Positions 34,401-42,611 of a stretch of 53,160 nt of DNA are shown here, one piece after another. The stretch lies in the NCBI GenBank assembly GCA_002068915.1, contig MWBE01000053.1, forward strand, positions 1 to 53,160, given 5' to 3'. A model generated the notes under the pieces. The model ran no database searches. It worked only from the letters and a program-made list of their open reading frames with translations, and was not told the DNA's origin. The stretch's first letter is position 1. Each line of letters opens with the position of its first letter. The translations under genes and the position numbers were made by a program. The stretch is from Parcubacteria group bacterium ADurb.Bin326. GTDB taxonomy: Bacteria; Patescibacteriota; Patescibacteriia; 2-01-FULL-39-33.

Positions 34401-37400
34401 CATCACTGTCATACTTAAGATTAACGCAAGGAGCGACTCCTCTAAATCCGTTAGGATCGGGGTCGGTATTAAGATCGGGGTCGGTACTGGTAGACTTCTT
34501 TAAATTATAAGCCTTCAATTGATAGCCGGCTGTATCACTTCCCTCCCAAGTATAGAAGGCTCCATCATCAACGTCCGGCTTTTGGCAAGCACGAATGGCA
34601 GAATAATACTCTTTGGCTTCCGCTCCCCTGCCCAATTCATCTAAATTAGTAAATTCATCACAACCAGCGTAAGAAGCCGAACAGTATTTGGCTTTGTTAT
34701 CAGCTATGAATTGGCGATACTTATCATTTACAAACCTGGTAAATTCTTGCTTATAGACTTGATAGCCGGCACATTCTTGCGGACAGACATCAATATCATT
34801 GGCAACGCCTGGCACAGTGGGATCACCATTGAGTGGTTTGTACAACTCGCATCCCACCTCTGACGGTAAGCAGACTCCGGCAAACTGCGAACAAGCCAAG
34901 CTTCGGCCGGCAAGTACTGAATCCAATTCTTGCGGAGTTGTCGGCCAACGAGGAGTTCCAGCTGCTTTATAATAATAACAATTGAAATAATCGGGGGCCT
35001 TTCTTAAATAAGAAACTTGGCGACTCTGAGCCTCGCCCGGATCATAAGGAGCGTAAGCAGTGGAAGCAAGTGACGGATAAACAACTTTTTCAATCTTTAA
35101 ATTATCAAAATAAACATTGCCTCCTTCGAAAGCAAACGGCTTAAACATCATTACTTTAGCTCCGGCCGGCACCCTAAACCAGCAAGATTTGCGTTCCATT
35201 GCGGTAGAGCCTGGAGTGAATATCAAATTAACAATAGGGCTATTTGCACCAGAACAATTTGTTTCTAGCACTGGTTGGTGATAAGATTCGCCACTCTCGT
35301 CTTCGTCTTCAACAAAAACCATCTCAAATCTGGCTTTGGTAGTGCTTCCGCTTACGGTTTGTGAAGCATCAAAAGAAACGGCGTAATAAGAGCCTGTTTC
35401 CACGCCTATGGGCCAATATGTTGGATATGATTGAGCTGAATATTTTAATTTTGCCTTGCCATCAGAAACTTCGACTATCGGACTAGGCTCCGTTCCTCCT
35501 AACCAATAACTATTCCAGCCAGAATCTCCATATTCAAATCCTCCATTATATATTAAATTGGTTCCTACTCCGCCTTTCAAGCGCAAAAATTGACTGCATC
35601 CAGCGGAGGCCGGAGAACAAACTTGGGCATCTCGATCAAAATAAATGTCTTTGCTGGTTTCAGCAGCCTCTGCTTGCGTTGCTGAGAAAACAGTGACCGA
35701 GTTTTCAAAACACTTACTATCAACTTTATTGAGAGAGAAATTATCAAGCCTGATATCAGCAAAGGTTCCTTGAGGCGCCATAATCGCTATCGTAGCAGTG
35801 GCAAAATCTTGCACACTAAATTCTGGTGCCCTAAAAGGAATCCAATTTCCGCTCCTGTCTCCGGAACCTATTTCTACCGAACTAAGAATCTTAAGATCGG
35901 AGAGGTCGTTAGAAGTAATCTTCTTGTCTCCTCCATAAACAAATATAATTAACTTGCCTTGATTGCCGACCGACCCACGAAAATCGAATTTCAAGTGATA
36001 GGAAGATCCTGATTCTACGGCAAAAGCATCGGAGGACAAGACAATTGCTGAGGGCGTACCATTAGATAAAACCCTCAAGCCCGCTCCCGACTTTCCGCCA
36101 TCACCCTCCCTATACGCTCTGTTATTTATAGTAATAAAGGAACGTTCATCACTCCATTTCCCGGCATTATCAGTATAAACACCTTCTTGCTCCTCGAATC
36201 CTCCATTTCCTAAATCAAAAGCATTGGTCTGGATAGCGCAAATAGGCAGACGGCAGTTAATGCCACTGACCGGAATATTGCAAGAAAGACTAGTATCAAA
36301 CTGACAAAAATTACCTGCCGTACTGGTAACAAAACTACACTTGCCGTTCATTGCCGGATCCTTGCACAAAATTTCATCACAAGGAGAATACATTACCAAA
36401 CGCTTATTGCCACTGACATATTGACTTTCTTTTACTCTCCAACCAGTATCAGAGGTTAAGGCAACGCTCTGTTCAACGCCAGTGTCATTGACCTGATAAA
36501 AACTTCCTTGAGTTGATCCGGACCAATATTGGGAAACAGGGTTATAATCGGTACTAAACCAGCGACAACCAACGACTGATTGATCGCAATTTCTAAAGTC
36601 TAAAGTATTACTCAACCAATAATTGGTCTGACCGGAACGATCAATATATGTATTGCAGGTATTAAACCTCTCATTACAAGATTTACCAAAATTCCAAACT
36701 CGGCGCTCCTCGCTACAATAGCCGTAGGCCGCGCAGGAACCGTCGTCATTTTCTTTGATACACTGCTGTTCATCGGCACAATAAGTATTTCTATAAACAG
36801 CGCCAGCCTGATCATCGGAGAAAGAATTTTGCGGACCATAACCCTCACGACGACAGAACATATCCGGCGCTTTCATAACCCAAAAAGGATCAATCAAGCC
36901 GAAATAAGGATTAGTGGGGTTGGAGTCTCCAAACTTATCCATTACCATTCTAAGGGTAGGCGCTTCAAAAGTCGGATTATTATTAGCTAACTGCGAAATC
37001 AAATTAGCGGCATGCTCCCAACCAACAGGCACTATGCGGTATTTCCTTAAGATTGTTATTCCACGCAAGCTAAAATATTCATTTGGGTTTTCAACTTTAT
37101 TGGCTAATGGGACAAAAGGACGATCTAAAATCTCCTTAGGCAAATCCTTGACTAATACTTCTTGCCTAATAGCTGAAGCTAAATCAACATCCAAAACGCA
37201 ACCCATTGGTCCCGGATTATTGGGATCCTGGCAAGTAGAAAGCTTATTAAGCAAATCATATTGACCGCCAATTTTCATCGTCGAAGACTTGAGAGAACCA
37301 AACTTGTCTTCAGCTCCCTTGACTCCTGCCACAATCGGAGATGACCACGGAGTAAACAAGGAACTTAAATCCGGTAAGTTAAGTCCGTCTTCACTGTCGC

Positions 37401-38406
37401 CACTAGAATCAGAAGAAAAAAATCCATTTTTCAAATTAACAGCCAACTGTCCTACCAAAGAATCTAAAAATGACCCCAGTAAGTCCCAGACAGTGTCAGT
37501 AAACGTATCCCAACCCAGCTTAGAAGTATCATGGATATCGCTCTTAAACTTATCATGAATCATGCTGCCCGGAGTAAGGATTTTTCCGGAAATGTCTTTG
37601 ATGTTAGCCCAAAGTCCCTGGGTTTCTGCTTCTTTAGAGGCTGCTTCTACAACTTCGGCGACATAACTATTTTTTTTGTCGGCTAGCATTAAGGCTACTG
37701 AGATGTCATTCTCCCCCGGTCTTAATGCGGCACGGTAATCAACGGAAAAATTAGCATTGGAAATAGCGCTTTCCCAATTACTCATAATCTCAGAAAAACT
37801 ACACCTAACCCGCTTGGTCTGACGATCATCTATGCCGACAAGTATAGCTAATTTAACATTGAAGTCGGGCTCGCATAAATCGACATTAAAACTCTGGCCT
37901 ACTTGATCGATAAAATCACCCAAAGCAACGTCGGCAGCGTTTTTAACATAAGCACCCCAACCCTCAGTGATAAACAAAGGTTTTTGACCACGACCGCCGG
38001 AAGCCACCCAAACAGCAGTATCCTTACCGATTTGACGCGCCATGTTTTCTAATGACTTTTTGAAAGCTCCAGCCATCGCCTCTCTTGCTTTTGTCTTCAT
38101 TTGATCCCACCACTCTTCACGCTCGCGCTTCTTAAAAGTAGCCTTAATCTCACTCATTGAGGCCAAGCTTATTTGAACTTTTTCTGTTTCTATGCAGGCT
38201 ATCAATGCCGCAATATCGGCTGAGGTCGCAAAATAAGCCCCTGAAACTTGGGGGCAGGGAATTATCTGATTATCAACTATGAATTCATCACCAATTGCCA
38301 ATACATAAACATCTCCGATGCTTGTGGGAGTTTGCGCTAATGCTGGCAAAGTCACAAACATTGAAACCATTAAGGCAAAAAAATATATCTTGAGTTTATT
38401 CTTCAT
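28483..38406 (-). CDS. giant secreted Cys-rich surface protein (3,307 residues)
   Basis: The gene spans nearly 10 kb without interruption. A signal peptide (MKNKLKIYFFALMVSMFV, cut near residue 24 after LPALA) directs export. At least seven copies of a motif C-x5-G-C-x2-F/Y are spaced through the first two thirds (for example CSPASAGCSQF, CLPSEVGCELY, CSASYAGCDEF, CPASAKGCRAY, CPASDKGCTPY). Between them are four jelly-roll-like modules with NGGFE- or NGNFE-type starts near residues 735, 958, 1465 and 2175, as in carbohydrate-binding domains. A PKD-like domain (WGDGEVDTVSG) lies near 3190. It is encoded within the secretion operon, upstream of the VirB6-like gene, and could be the outer part of the machine or an adhesin. 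Function is inferred only. Confidence 0.85.
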   Translation of the reverse strand: MKNKLKIYFFALMVSMFVTLPALAQTPTSIGDVYVLAIGDEFIVDNQIIPCPQVSGAYFATSADIAALIACIETEKVQISLASMSEIKATFKKREREEWWDQMKTKAREAMAGAFKKSLENMARQIGKDTAVWVASGGRGQKPLFITEGWGAYVKNAADVALGDFIDQVGQSFNVDLCEPDFNVKLAILVGIDDRQTKRVRCSFSEIMSNWESAISNANFSVDYRAALRPGENDISVALMLADKKNSYVAEVVEAASKEAETQGLWANIKDISGKILTPGSMIHDKFKSDIHDTSKLGWDTFTDTVWDLLGSFLDSLVGQLAVNLKNGFFSSDSSGDSEDGLNLPDLSSLFTPWSSPIVAGVKGAEDKFGSLKSSTMKIGGQYDLLNKLSTCQDPNNPGPMGCVLDVDLASAIRQEVLVKDLPKEILDRPFVPLANKVENPNEYFSLRGITILRKYRIVPVGWEHAANLISQLANNNPTFEAPTLRMVMDKFGDSNPTNPYFGLIDPFWVMKAPDMFCRREGYGPQNSFSDDQAGAVYRNTYCADEQQCIKENDDGSCAAYGYCSEERRVWNFGKSCNERFNTCNTYIDRSGQTNYWLSNTLDFRNCDQSVVGCRWFSTDYNPVSQYWSGSTQGSFYQVNDTGVEQSVALTSDTGWRVKESQYVSGNKRLVMYSPCDEILCKDPAMNGKCSFVTSTAGNFCQFDTSLSCNIPVSGINCRLPICAIQTNAFDLGNGGFEEQEGVYTDNAGKWSDERSFITINNRAYREGDGGKSGAGLRVLSNGTPSAIVLSSDAFAVESGSSYHLKFDFRGSVGNQGKLIIFVYGGDKKITSNDLSDLKILSSVEIGSGDRSGNWIPFRAPEFSVQDFATATIAIMAPQGTFADIRLDNFSLNKVDSKCFENSVTVFSATQAEAAETSKDIYFDRDAQVCSPASAGCSQFLRLKGGVGTNLIYNGGFEYGDSGWNSYWLGGTEPSPIVEVSDGKAKLKYSAQSYPTYWPIGVETGSYYAVSFDASQTVSGSTTKARFEMVFVEDEDESGESYHQPVLETNCSGANSPIVNLIFTPGSTAMERKSCWFRVPAGAKVMMFKPFAFEGGNVYFDNLKIEKVVYPSLASTAYAPYDPGEAQSRQVSYLRKAPDYFNCYYYKAAGTPRWPTTPQELDSVLAGRSLACSQFAGVCLPSEVGCELYKPLNGDPTVPGVANDIDVCPQECAGYQVYKQEFTRFVNDKYRQFIADNKAKYCSASYAGCDEFTNLDELGRGAEAKEYYSAIRACQKPDVDDGAFYTWEGSDTAGYQLKAYNLKKSTSTDPDLNTDPDPNGFRGVAPCVNLKYDSDGKPKCGDPDTWPTSSESLKEAGFCTVNDLVTNADCRQFYDVDGKVHYRLLSRTVSVSNNCHPYRRTMTQNSIVEAQEDCQSHNGWWKDANKECIYMAIPGEGMKCPASAKGCRAYTGNRGNNVRNVIEVANFGLQSSTTGSWVGADGTADGLFVSSESTFPGGNSLMNENTITIKHPVEIKRDKTYVLSFWAKGSATFNMDSIKFSGASDASNYFAVKQIQGDNLLSSRPTFTQDWNLYELGPVFVNWDPSGNEHLEFNLPSETGVTAYNIYLDNVILKEVVNKVYAIENSWYTPVSCDNTLDDPDGAKGRASGVCQDSASGRCSIGEMLGCAGYTTRAEQTVYLRSFASLCRPEAAGCEALIDTKNNADPLAKSYHTGDASEVRVPADEQIYMVNSPAFACPASDKGCTPYGLPIVDQQDNTVGYQSLFIKNQPDRYETDLCYANNLWCEEFAGNGGARYFKEPHNKICVYGATVTSTAASWYKFGTKGDPCDVTLNQTYGTGYGAVEKKQQPVGVVSGATYSSSSESAYSGWVGACPQAQSSCTEFVDPLTEMYVGERGKDNGDGSRSYVLKASTLYSISSGNGSKIDITSSNCNFIPQEVTYPVGATDHSGYLYYAKSNSTNSSCNATVGPITLSGANVKVVKAGVYYKLASSVNKSGCNGLVDFGTGCVLFNDRSGVDYSTTTLAGRNRYLNFDAQYTYSVQGYPTSPQSVGPKTSQEANNAGRSQNGSNADVILKVKPDRTCSNWLSCTSYIKGDGDSSNEKFGEKDYCLGVSACDDLSEDNQCSHLAANEKVTLNLNVTSTRMSYLNKTGYSVPNLYPADQMEYLGQGANVGNGNFEVMLASGKPLGWNPVEANRSWDPSLFSVVSDAKTSPEGKNYLRVNFINQAVSETIDVIPGMEYYISFWVNTENLKNSDGDTVNAYTILYVQNSKNVGSDELNDAGRAAGILNQAGQGAQSKGIGWTRKQFSFIPTTSQIYVRIKNRTSAQVNSVGYTLWDDIQISPVLNNSGSTGTVSKTCRVYPSSDAPSCKYTSGNTNYYGWYGYCLTPDPNRRSDCLQWFPVDKIKGELSSDYALGYDNRRPLYYCVDWDIVSFNISASGLLGNIGENLGEDWRQRVSGIITDNRKVNVVAFEVDPEYAGFMKYPYVNRFVFLGGFGGITEVKSSVILPMTAFMYKNCVIGTVGFIPFGFGNCNNSDSSDPVVDTTVESMRRQTYFNQCLANHLDNKSPLNTSYFWQWCIRRSGHDILSPDTVNDNFCYYNASSPDVCRDWATPSSTAHNNPLASFDGCVENPGSSGPLRGCLSCLPHNSNTTDWHSDSHSAFSNGTFHNYIAVTSFCENHCRNTVYPTLQSDNPLVVACENACKNELDAVDQDVEKCLDEVAEGFENQDANCNFSGFNIRKWFSCAIGKVVSSMMDIFGVIGDFFWNNEKDPWGGWGAAGFTVEGIGFYPIVIPTTWTGAIKAPDIGTLIQTIANVVLTLLQKENTQILLGFGVSGVKIITDEDPDYGSSLTDPDPTKTGDILGYGWFLNTSQMYGAGLMGSFQGFMNIPYCKTFVKTVEATGANKAYYSMVGLGSEHNYVVKAQRVFGISGNKVIKQELNSPMPSSFTYDYDYMPFGALVPPSTGDIDAPITWDSKTVTSINQASLNLPGVTVSGLELIEPRTIGFNYSATKQPLFFEGPTITYGAPYQSRAGGAVASVDAGFFEGSLRKIGVYINSTSTLKELFAKSYGSFSWFWDDINVYDPDWSFLGSLIKEDGGEDQVDCVRYNSSNSNYKVCEPKPGSGGSYRSVSDANFTWDEVATKGEGVKIYNVSSTIISKYENVSLVKLTFNTEANVDQLPLKSYTVAWGDGEVDTVSGFSLNDKPNSTSTFTVYHTYDFNKLKDVSGSKFNLSMPCCVSGGGYFCSEQSSVVPNAPASAACTNATCTASILISVRDSWDKVNYCNVNNFTDGINYNLRTVPISSN

Positions 38407-38412
38407 AAACTA

Positions 38413-39321
38413 TTAATTGCTATTTGAATTGATTTTTTCTTCCAACTGCTGTAAAAACAACTCCTTCAATTGCTCATCGGAAACCGTTTTGAGCAAATCC
38501 TCCGGAGCGCCGGACTGCACCATAAGAGTTCGAATTTGACTGCCTGAAAGATTCTTTAAATCTTCCAAGTTTTTTACTCCTAAAGAAGAAAGGTTAATAT
38601 TGGAAGCATTGGGTGCCGGCAAAGACGTCTGCACCTGTTGTCCTTCAGAAGCATTGAAATACTTACTGGCTATTTCAGGGTTAGTTTTGGCATATTCCTG
38701 AAATACCGCGATGATTTCCGAATCCGGCACTTCTGCCAGCATTTTTTGATCGAAGCCGCTTTCTATAAGTACTTGTCGCAAAAAATCAGGCGTAATTGCC
38801 ACGGTCCCCTGTTCCAAAGGAATTTCTGTCACTAAAGTAGGGACATCTCCCGAAGAATTGCCACCGGCACTGATAAAATTAGTATCAACGCATTGCTGAC
38901 CTTCAGGACAATTGGGATTGGTTCCTTTGGCTATTTCATCGGCATCAGAAAACCCATCGGCATCACTATCCTGCAAATACGGACTGGTGCCGTATTTATT
39001 AACCTCCAAATAATCGACAAGGCCATCGCCATCAGTGTCAGTCGTTTGCATTGCCAGTAGTTGCAACCTTTCTTGCTCTGCCTGCTCCCTCAATTGAGCC
39101 TGGCCAATTTTCAAAATATCGGCAAAAGGATTGGAAATATTGATTAACATCCCAAATAAACCAAAAATTAAGGCGCCCAACCCTATAACAACAATAATTA
39201 TTGAATTGATTTTTTCTTTGCGACGCAACCTTTCTTGCTCAGCAAAAAAAGCTTGGCTTGACCAATTATCATCATAAAGATGATCGTTGCCGACCGCATC
39301 TTGTCTATTGTATCCTTCCAT
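38413..39321 (-). CDS. membrane-anchored protein with thrombospondin type-3 calcium repeats
   Basis: The 302-residue protein is the first gene of the secretion operon. It has a short cytoplasmic start, one membrane helix (INSIIIVVIGLGALIFGLFG, residues about 40-62), then two calcium-binding TSP3 repeats (TDTDGDGLVDYLEV and QDSDADGFSDADEI) with a Cys pair, followed by a helical tail containing repeated LLKTVSDEQLKELFL-type units. It probably sits on the outer face of the membrane and may hold or space the giant protein, whose gene starts 6 bases downstream. A 20-nt leader follows a good promoter. Confidence 0.7.
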   Translation of the reverse strand: MEGYNRQDAVGNDHLYDDNWSSQAFFAEQERLRRKEKINSIIIVVIGLGALIFGLFGMLINISNPFADILKIGQAQLREQAEQERLQLLAMQTTDTDGDGLVDYLEVNKYGTSPYLQDSDADGFSDADEIAKGTNPNCPEGQQCVDTNFISAGGNSSGDVPTLVTEIPLEQGTVAITPDFLRQVLIESGFDQKMLAEVPDSEIIAVFQEYAKTNPEIASKYFNASEGQQVQTSLPAPNASNINLSSLGVKNLEDLKNLSGSQIRTLMVQSGAPEDLLKTVSDEQLKELFLQQLEEKINSNSN

Positions 39322-39326
39322 TAAAT

Positions 39327-39413
39327 TGTGGATAACTCATTAATTAAATTATACCACAAAATTAATAAGCAACCAAGAGATTGATTTATATTAAAACATA
39401 AACATTATCCACA
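39327..39413. other. two perfect DnaA-box sequences, inverted
   Basis: TGTGGATAA at 39327-39335 and TTATCCACA at 39405-39413 match the DnaA-box consensus exactly, point at each other and flank an AT-rich stretch containing the operon promoter. Two boxes are too few for a usual replication origin. They may give DnaA-linked control of the secretion operon or be chance matches in AT-rich DNA. Confidence 0.3.
39348..39376 (-). promoter_or_regulatory. promoter of the secretion operon
   Basis: On the minus strand TTGGTT (39371-39376) and TATAAT (39348-39353) are separated by 17 bases. Transcription would begin near 39341, about 20 bases ahead of the first start codon. No other convincing promoter was seen down to ComF, and gene gaps are at most 21 bases, so the nine genes may be one transcript of about 19.8 kb. 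Confidence 0.65.
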
Positions 39414-39426
39414 AAGCAACAAAAAA

Positions 39427-39444
39427 AGCCGGCCGAAGCCGGCT
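39427..39444 (-). terminator. rho-independent terminator after ksgA
   Basis: AGCCGGC-TTCG-GCCGGCT on the minus strand is a perfect 7-bp stem with the stable UUCG tetraloop, followed by seven T. It lies 13 bases beyond the ksgA stop. Confidence 0.9.
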
Positions 39445-39456
39445 AACTCATTTTTT

Positions 39457-40284
39457 TCAAAGTAATTCCTGAATGCGTTTTGACAAAGTAACCCAATCAG
39501 GAACCGACAAATCTTGCGCCCTAATTTTTTCATTCCAACCTAGTTCAGAAATTATCTTTTTGATTGCTTCATTATCTTTGCCTAATCCGCCGGACAGATT
39601 ATTGTGTAATTGCTTTCTCTTAGAAGCAAATCCCATTCTCGCTAGACGAAACACCAACTTATAATCAGCCGGATTAATATCTTTTTTTAGTTTAAGCTTA
39701 ACCACCGAAGAATCAACTTCCGGCGCTGGCCAGAAACAATTAGGACTAACATCAAATAACACCTCGGGATCGCTATATAACTGAACGGAAAGAGATAATA
39801 AACTCATGTCACCAGGCTTAGCTATTATTCGACGCGCCACCTTTTTCTGGATCATGACCACCATTTCGCTTGGTCTGGGTCCAACCTCTAAAAACAATCT
39901 AAAGATCTTCGAAGTTATACTGTAAGGAAGGTTGGCAACCAATTTAAATTCAAAATCAGACAGACCGATGGCGGGAAAATTAACCCTTAAAACATCTTCC
40001 TCCACCAACGATAATTTGCCAGACTTAATTTCTTTAACAAATCTCTCTTTAAGCATTGATGAGGCTTTGCGATCAAGCTCGATGGCTATGACTTTGCCGG
40101 CACTGCTAAGAAGTTTCTCAGTCAAAACTCCCAATCCAGGACCAACCTCGAGGACGACATCATTGGATTTGAGGTTGCTTGCCTTTATTATCTTGTTGAC
40201 GATATTCCCATCAATTAGAAAATTTTGCCCCTTGGCTTTGGAGGGCGTAATGCCGAATTTTTTGCAAAGTTCTTTGGCTTCCAT
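39457..40284 (-). CDS. ksgA: 16S rRNA adenine dimethyltransferase KsgA/RsmA
   Basis: This 275-residue enzyme dimethylates two adjacent adenines in the terminal hairpin of 16S rRNA. Signature segments are all present: KAKGQNFLIDGNIVNKI at the start, the SAM-binding VVLEVGPGLGVLTEKLL, VIAIELDRKA and the catalytic NLPYSITSKIF (N-L-P-Y). The C-terminal helical domain with FASKRKQLHNNL is complete. The ATG overlaps the stop of the MFS gene by one base, so both are on one leftward transcript with the FemX-like gene. Confidence 0.95.
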   Translation of the reverse strand: MEAKELCKKFGITPSKAKGQNFLIDGNIVNKIIKASNLKSNDVVLEVGPGLGVLTEKLLSSAGKVIAIELDRKASSMLKERFVKEIKSGKLSLVEEDVLRVNFPAIGLSDFEFKLVANLPYSITSKIFRLFLEVGPRPSEMVVMIQKKVARRIIAKPGDMSLLSLSVQLYSDPEVLFDVSPNCFWPAPEVDSSVVKLKLKKDINPADYKLVFRLARMGFASKRKQLHNNLSGGLGKDNEAIKKIISELGWNEKIRAQDLSVPDWVTLSKRIQELL

Positions 40285-41474
40285 TATCTAGTCTTAAAAA
40301 GTAAATAAAATAAAGTGAAAACGGCGCCGGCAATAAAGATTGCGTTCCAGCCAGGAGAAAAGATTTGTAAAATCAACAAGCAAATAATTATCGCCGTGAG
40401 CTTGCCGATAACCAGCGACATCTCAAAAAAGGCTATGGTAGACATGACTGATCCATTGTGTGCTCGCGTATAAATACTGGTCATAAACGGCACCGAAACA
40501 ATGTTTTTGGAAATTCGAGAATAAGAATCGACAATCAAAATACCCAAATTGTTACGAGCCAAGACTCTCATAACCCAAGAGAAGACGTAGCTTATTATTC
40601 CAAAAATAAACAACGATTCTCTGTCGCTTTTATCCGTCCAGCGTCCGACAAAAAGTAAAACCAAAGTTGAAATCGAGATTGAAAAGGCGGAAATGGCTCC
40701 CAAACCAAGAAAATCATAAACTGTAAGGAACATGAATATCGGCCACAACACTAAAACGATAAATTCTTCGCCAAAACCAAAGATTCCCCAGAATTCGCGA
40801 CGTTTTTCTTTGCTAAAAAGATTTTTAAAAGCATCGAAGAAAGAAAAATCATGTGGCTCAAATTCCTCTTTGGTTGCCAGCATCGGAATATTGGAGGCTA
40901 AAATTAATATAGATGCGACCAAAAAAAGCACCTTGAACCCAAAAAATTCTATAATTGCTCCGCCAATCAATGGCGCAATGATTATAACCAAAGAACTCAG
41001 TGCCCAAAGATTACTGATTTCCCTGCCCTGCTCGCCATTGGCGGAAAAATGGGCGAAGTTTCCGTGATAAGCGGGCCAATAAAACATCTTGGCCAAAACA
41101 TAGGCGACAACGGCTAGCGGCAAAAATGACAAAGACCGGCCGGAAATGAAAAGAAGAAAATAAAAAGCTATCTGAAAAACTGAGGATACAGCTATCGAAT
41201 TTTCATAACCGTATCTTTTAGCAAAACGAACTCCTAAAGGAATGGCAAAAATATAAATGGAATAAACCGCAAGATAAAAAAACAACACGGCCTCTAAAGC
41301 TCCCTTCAAGCCCTCTTGTGAATAAAATAAATTAAAAATAAAAACCGGCTCGAAAATACTAATCATCGAGACGGCGAGATTTAAAATAACGGTAGCCGAA
41401 TAAAGCTCGCGTACTTGCCTACTGAGTCTTGAAGCAATCAAAGAAGATATCAGACTAATAATTTTCTTTAACAT
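40284..41474 (-). CDS. MFS transporter
   Basis: The 396-residue protein is almost wholly hydrophobic with about twelve membrane segments and the loop typical of the major facilitator superfamily between helices 2 and 3 (GVRFAKRYGYENS) and again GRWTDKSDRES after helix 8. Substrate is unknown; such proteins with ksgA neighbours are annotated only as MFS permeases. The N-terminus is basic (RLSRQVRELYSATVILNLAV), as expected for the cytoplasmic side. It is 7 bases downstream of the FemX-like gene. Confidence 0.8.
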   Translation of the reverse strand: MLKKIISLISSLIASRLSRQVRELYSATVILNLAVSMISIFEPVFIFNLFYSQEGLKGALEAVLFFYLAVYSIYIFAIPLGVRFAKRYGYENSIAVSSVFQIAFYFLLFISGRSLSFLPLAVVAYVLAKMFYWPAYHGNFAHFSANGEQGREISNLWALSSLVIIIAPLIGGAIIEFFGFKVLFLVASILILASNIPMLATKEEFEPHDFSFFDAFKNLFSKEKRREFWGIFGFGEEFIVLVLWPIFMFLTVYDFLGLGAISAFSISISTLVLLFVGRWTDKSDRESLFIFGIISYVFSWVMRVLARNNLGILIVDSYSRISKNIVSVPFMTSIYTRAHNGSVMSTIAFFEMSLVIGKLTAIIICLLILQIFSPGWNAIFIAGAVFTLFYLLFKTR

Positions 41475-41481
41475 CCGGTTT

Positions 41482-42462
41482 TTATTTTCTAAATAATTTA
41501 TACAATCTATAAGCGATTGGCCTCAATGCCAAGTCGTACGCTCCAATATATTCCGTCAACGCTCTCTGCGGAGCAAAACCGATCTTGAACCTCGTCACTC
41601 CAGCCCATTTAAGGTTGGACTGGTCGGCACCCCAAAAATCATAATGATTCAAACCCAGTTTTCTAGCTTCACGAATCATTTCCCACTGCAATAAATACGG
41701 CGCCATCTTATCACGAAATTCATAATCGGAGGCTCCGTGCACATAAGTGCGGGTATCGCTAAAATCGCCTATAATTGCCCCTGCAATGGCCTTATTTTGC
41801 CACCAGGCAAGCACCAACTTGAACCCTGGTATTTTCAACTGTTTTTGGTAATAACCCTTAGGGTGGCTTTTTATGCCGTCACGAGCGCAGGTTTTGACCA
41901 TTAACTCCCAAAATAACTCAAACTCCTCTTCTTTTGCTTCTTTGATTACTATGCCGTGCTTCTGCGCTATTTTGATGTTGTAGCGAGTTTTTGGCTTCAT
42001 CGCCGCAAGCAAATCAGTCTCATCCCAATTCAAGTCCAACATCAAGGTTTTTTTGGGTTGAACTTGGCCGACAAAATTAAATCCGTAAGATTTCAAGCCT
42101 CGATCATCTTTCCAGGCCGGATCAATTCTTACAAACAATGAATGATTACTGACGCCAAGCTTCTTAATTTCCGAAATAATCTCGGCAAAATCAGAATCGC
42201 TAACGACGGGTCCACGAGGTACATACAAATAATTCTGTCCCAAAGGAAGGCTGTGCTTGATAACTAGAGCAACAGCGGATATTTTCTCACCGGTTCCAGC
42301 TTTATCCTCTCCGACAGAAACTCGAAAAATCTCTCTTCCTATTTCTTGCTGAAACTCCCCCCACTGCCAAGACTGCAAAAAACCGCCGTCTGCACCCGCG
42401 GCAACCACAAAATCATTCCACTCTTTTTTCTCCGGCTGTAAACCTTTTTCAATTTCTTTCAT
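41482..42462 (-). CDS. FemAB/FemX-like peptidoglycan-bridge aminoacyltransferase
   Basis: FemAB-type enzymes add amino acids from aminoacyl-tRNA to the lipid II pentapeptide. The protein (326 residues from the second ATG) has two GNAT-like halves: FLQSWQWGEFQQEIGRE, then KTRYNIKIAQKHGIVIK, then KLVLAWWQNKAIAGAIIGDF and WEMIREARKLGLNHYDFWG. These are FemX hallmarks. The ATG at 42462 was chosen because a TATAAT at 42471-42476 would start transcription near 42464, after the alternative ATG at 42468. It would be nearly leaderless. The neighbouring order FemX-MFS-KsgA suggests an operon. Confidence 0.85.
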   Translation of the reverse strand: MKEIEKGLQPEKKEWNDFVVAAGADGGFLQSWQWGEFQQEIGREIFRVSVGEDKAGTGEKISAVALVIKHSLPLGQNYLYVPRGPVVSDSDFAEIISEIKKLGVSNHSLFVRIDPAWKDDRGLKSYGFNFVGQVQPKKTLMLDLNWDETDLLAAMKPKTRYNIKIAQKHGIVIKEAKEEEFELFWELMVKTCARDGIKSHPKGYYQKQLKIPGFKLVLAWWQNKAIAGAIIGDFSDTRTYVHGASDYEFRDKMAPYLLQWEMIREARKLGLNHYDFWGADQSNLKWAGVTRFKIGFAPQRALTEYIGAYDLALRPIAYRLYKLFRK

Positions 42463-42574
42463 TATCATATATTATAACACGAAAACAGCATTAAAAACAC
42501 TTTGGATAATCTTGGCATTTTTCAATAAAAAAATCAAAATTAGAAAACCAGAGACTTGCCAAAAAGCTAAAAAG

Positions 42575-42603
42575 TTGTTATCATTAAACTTTATTGATAT
42601 TAT
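42575..42603 (+). promoter_or_regulatory. promoter of der, very short leader
   Basis: TTGTTA (42575-42580) and TATTAT (42598-42603) are 17 bases apart. Transcription would start about 42610, within two bases of the ATG at 42612; no ribosome site is seen. A second -10 candidate, TATACT at 42603-42608, leads to the same conclusion. Confidence 0.5.
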
Positions 42604-42611
42604 ATACTCAT

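Noticed and set aside
28483-38406. Short plus-strand ORFs across the giant gene
   Set aside because: All are shadows of the uninterrupted minus-strand frame with signal peptide and repeated Cys motifs.
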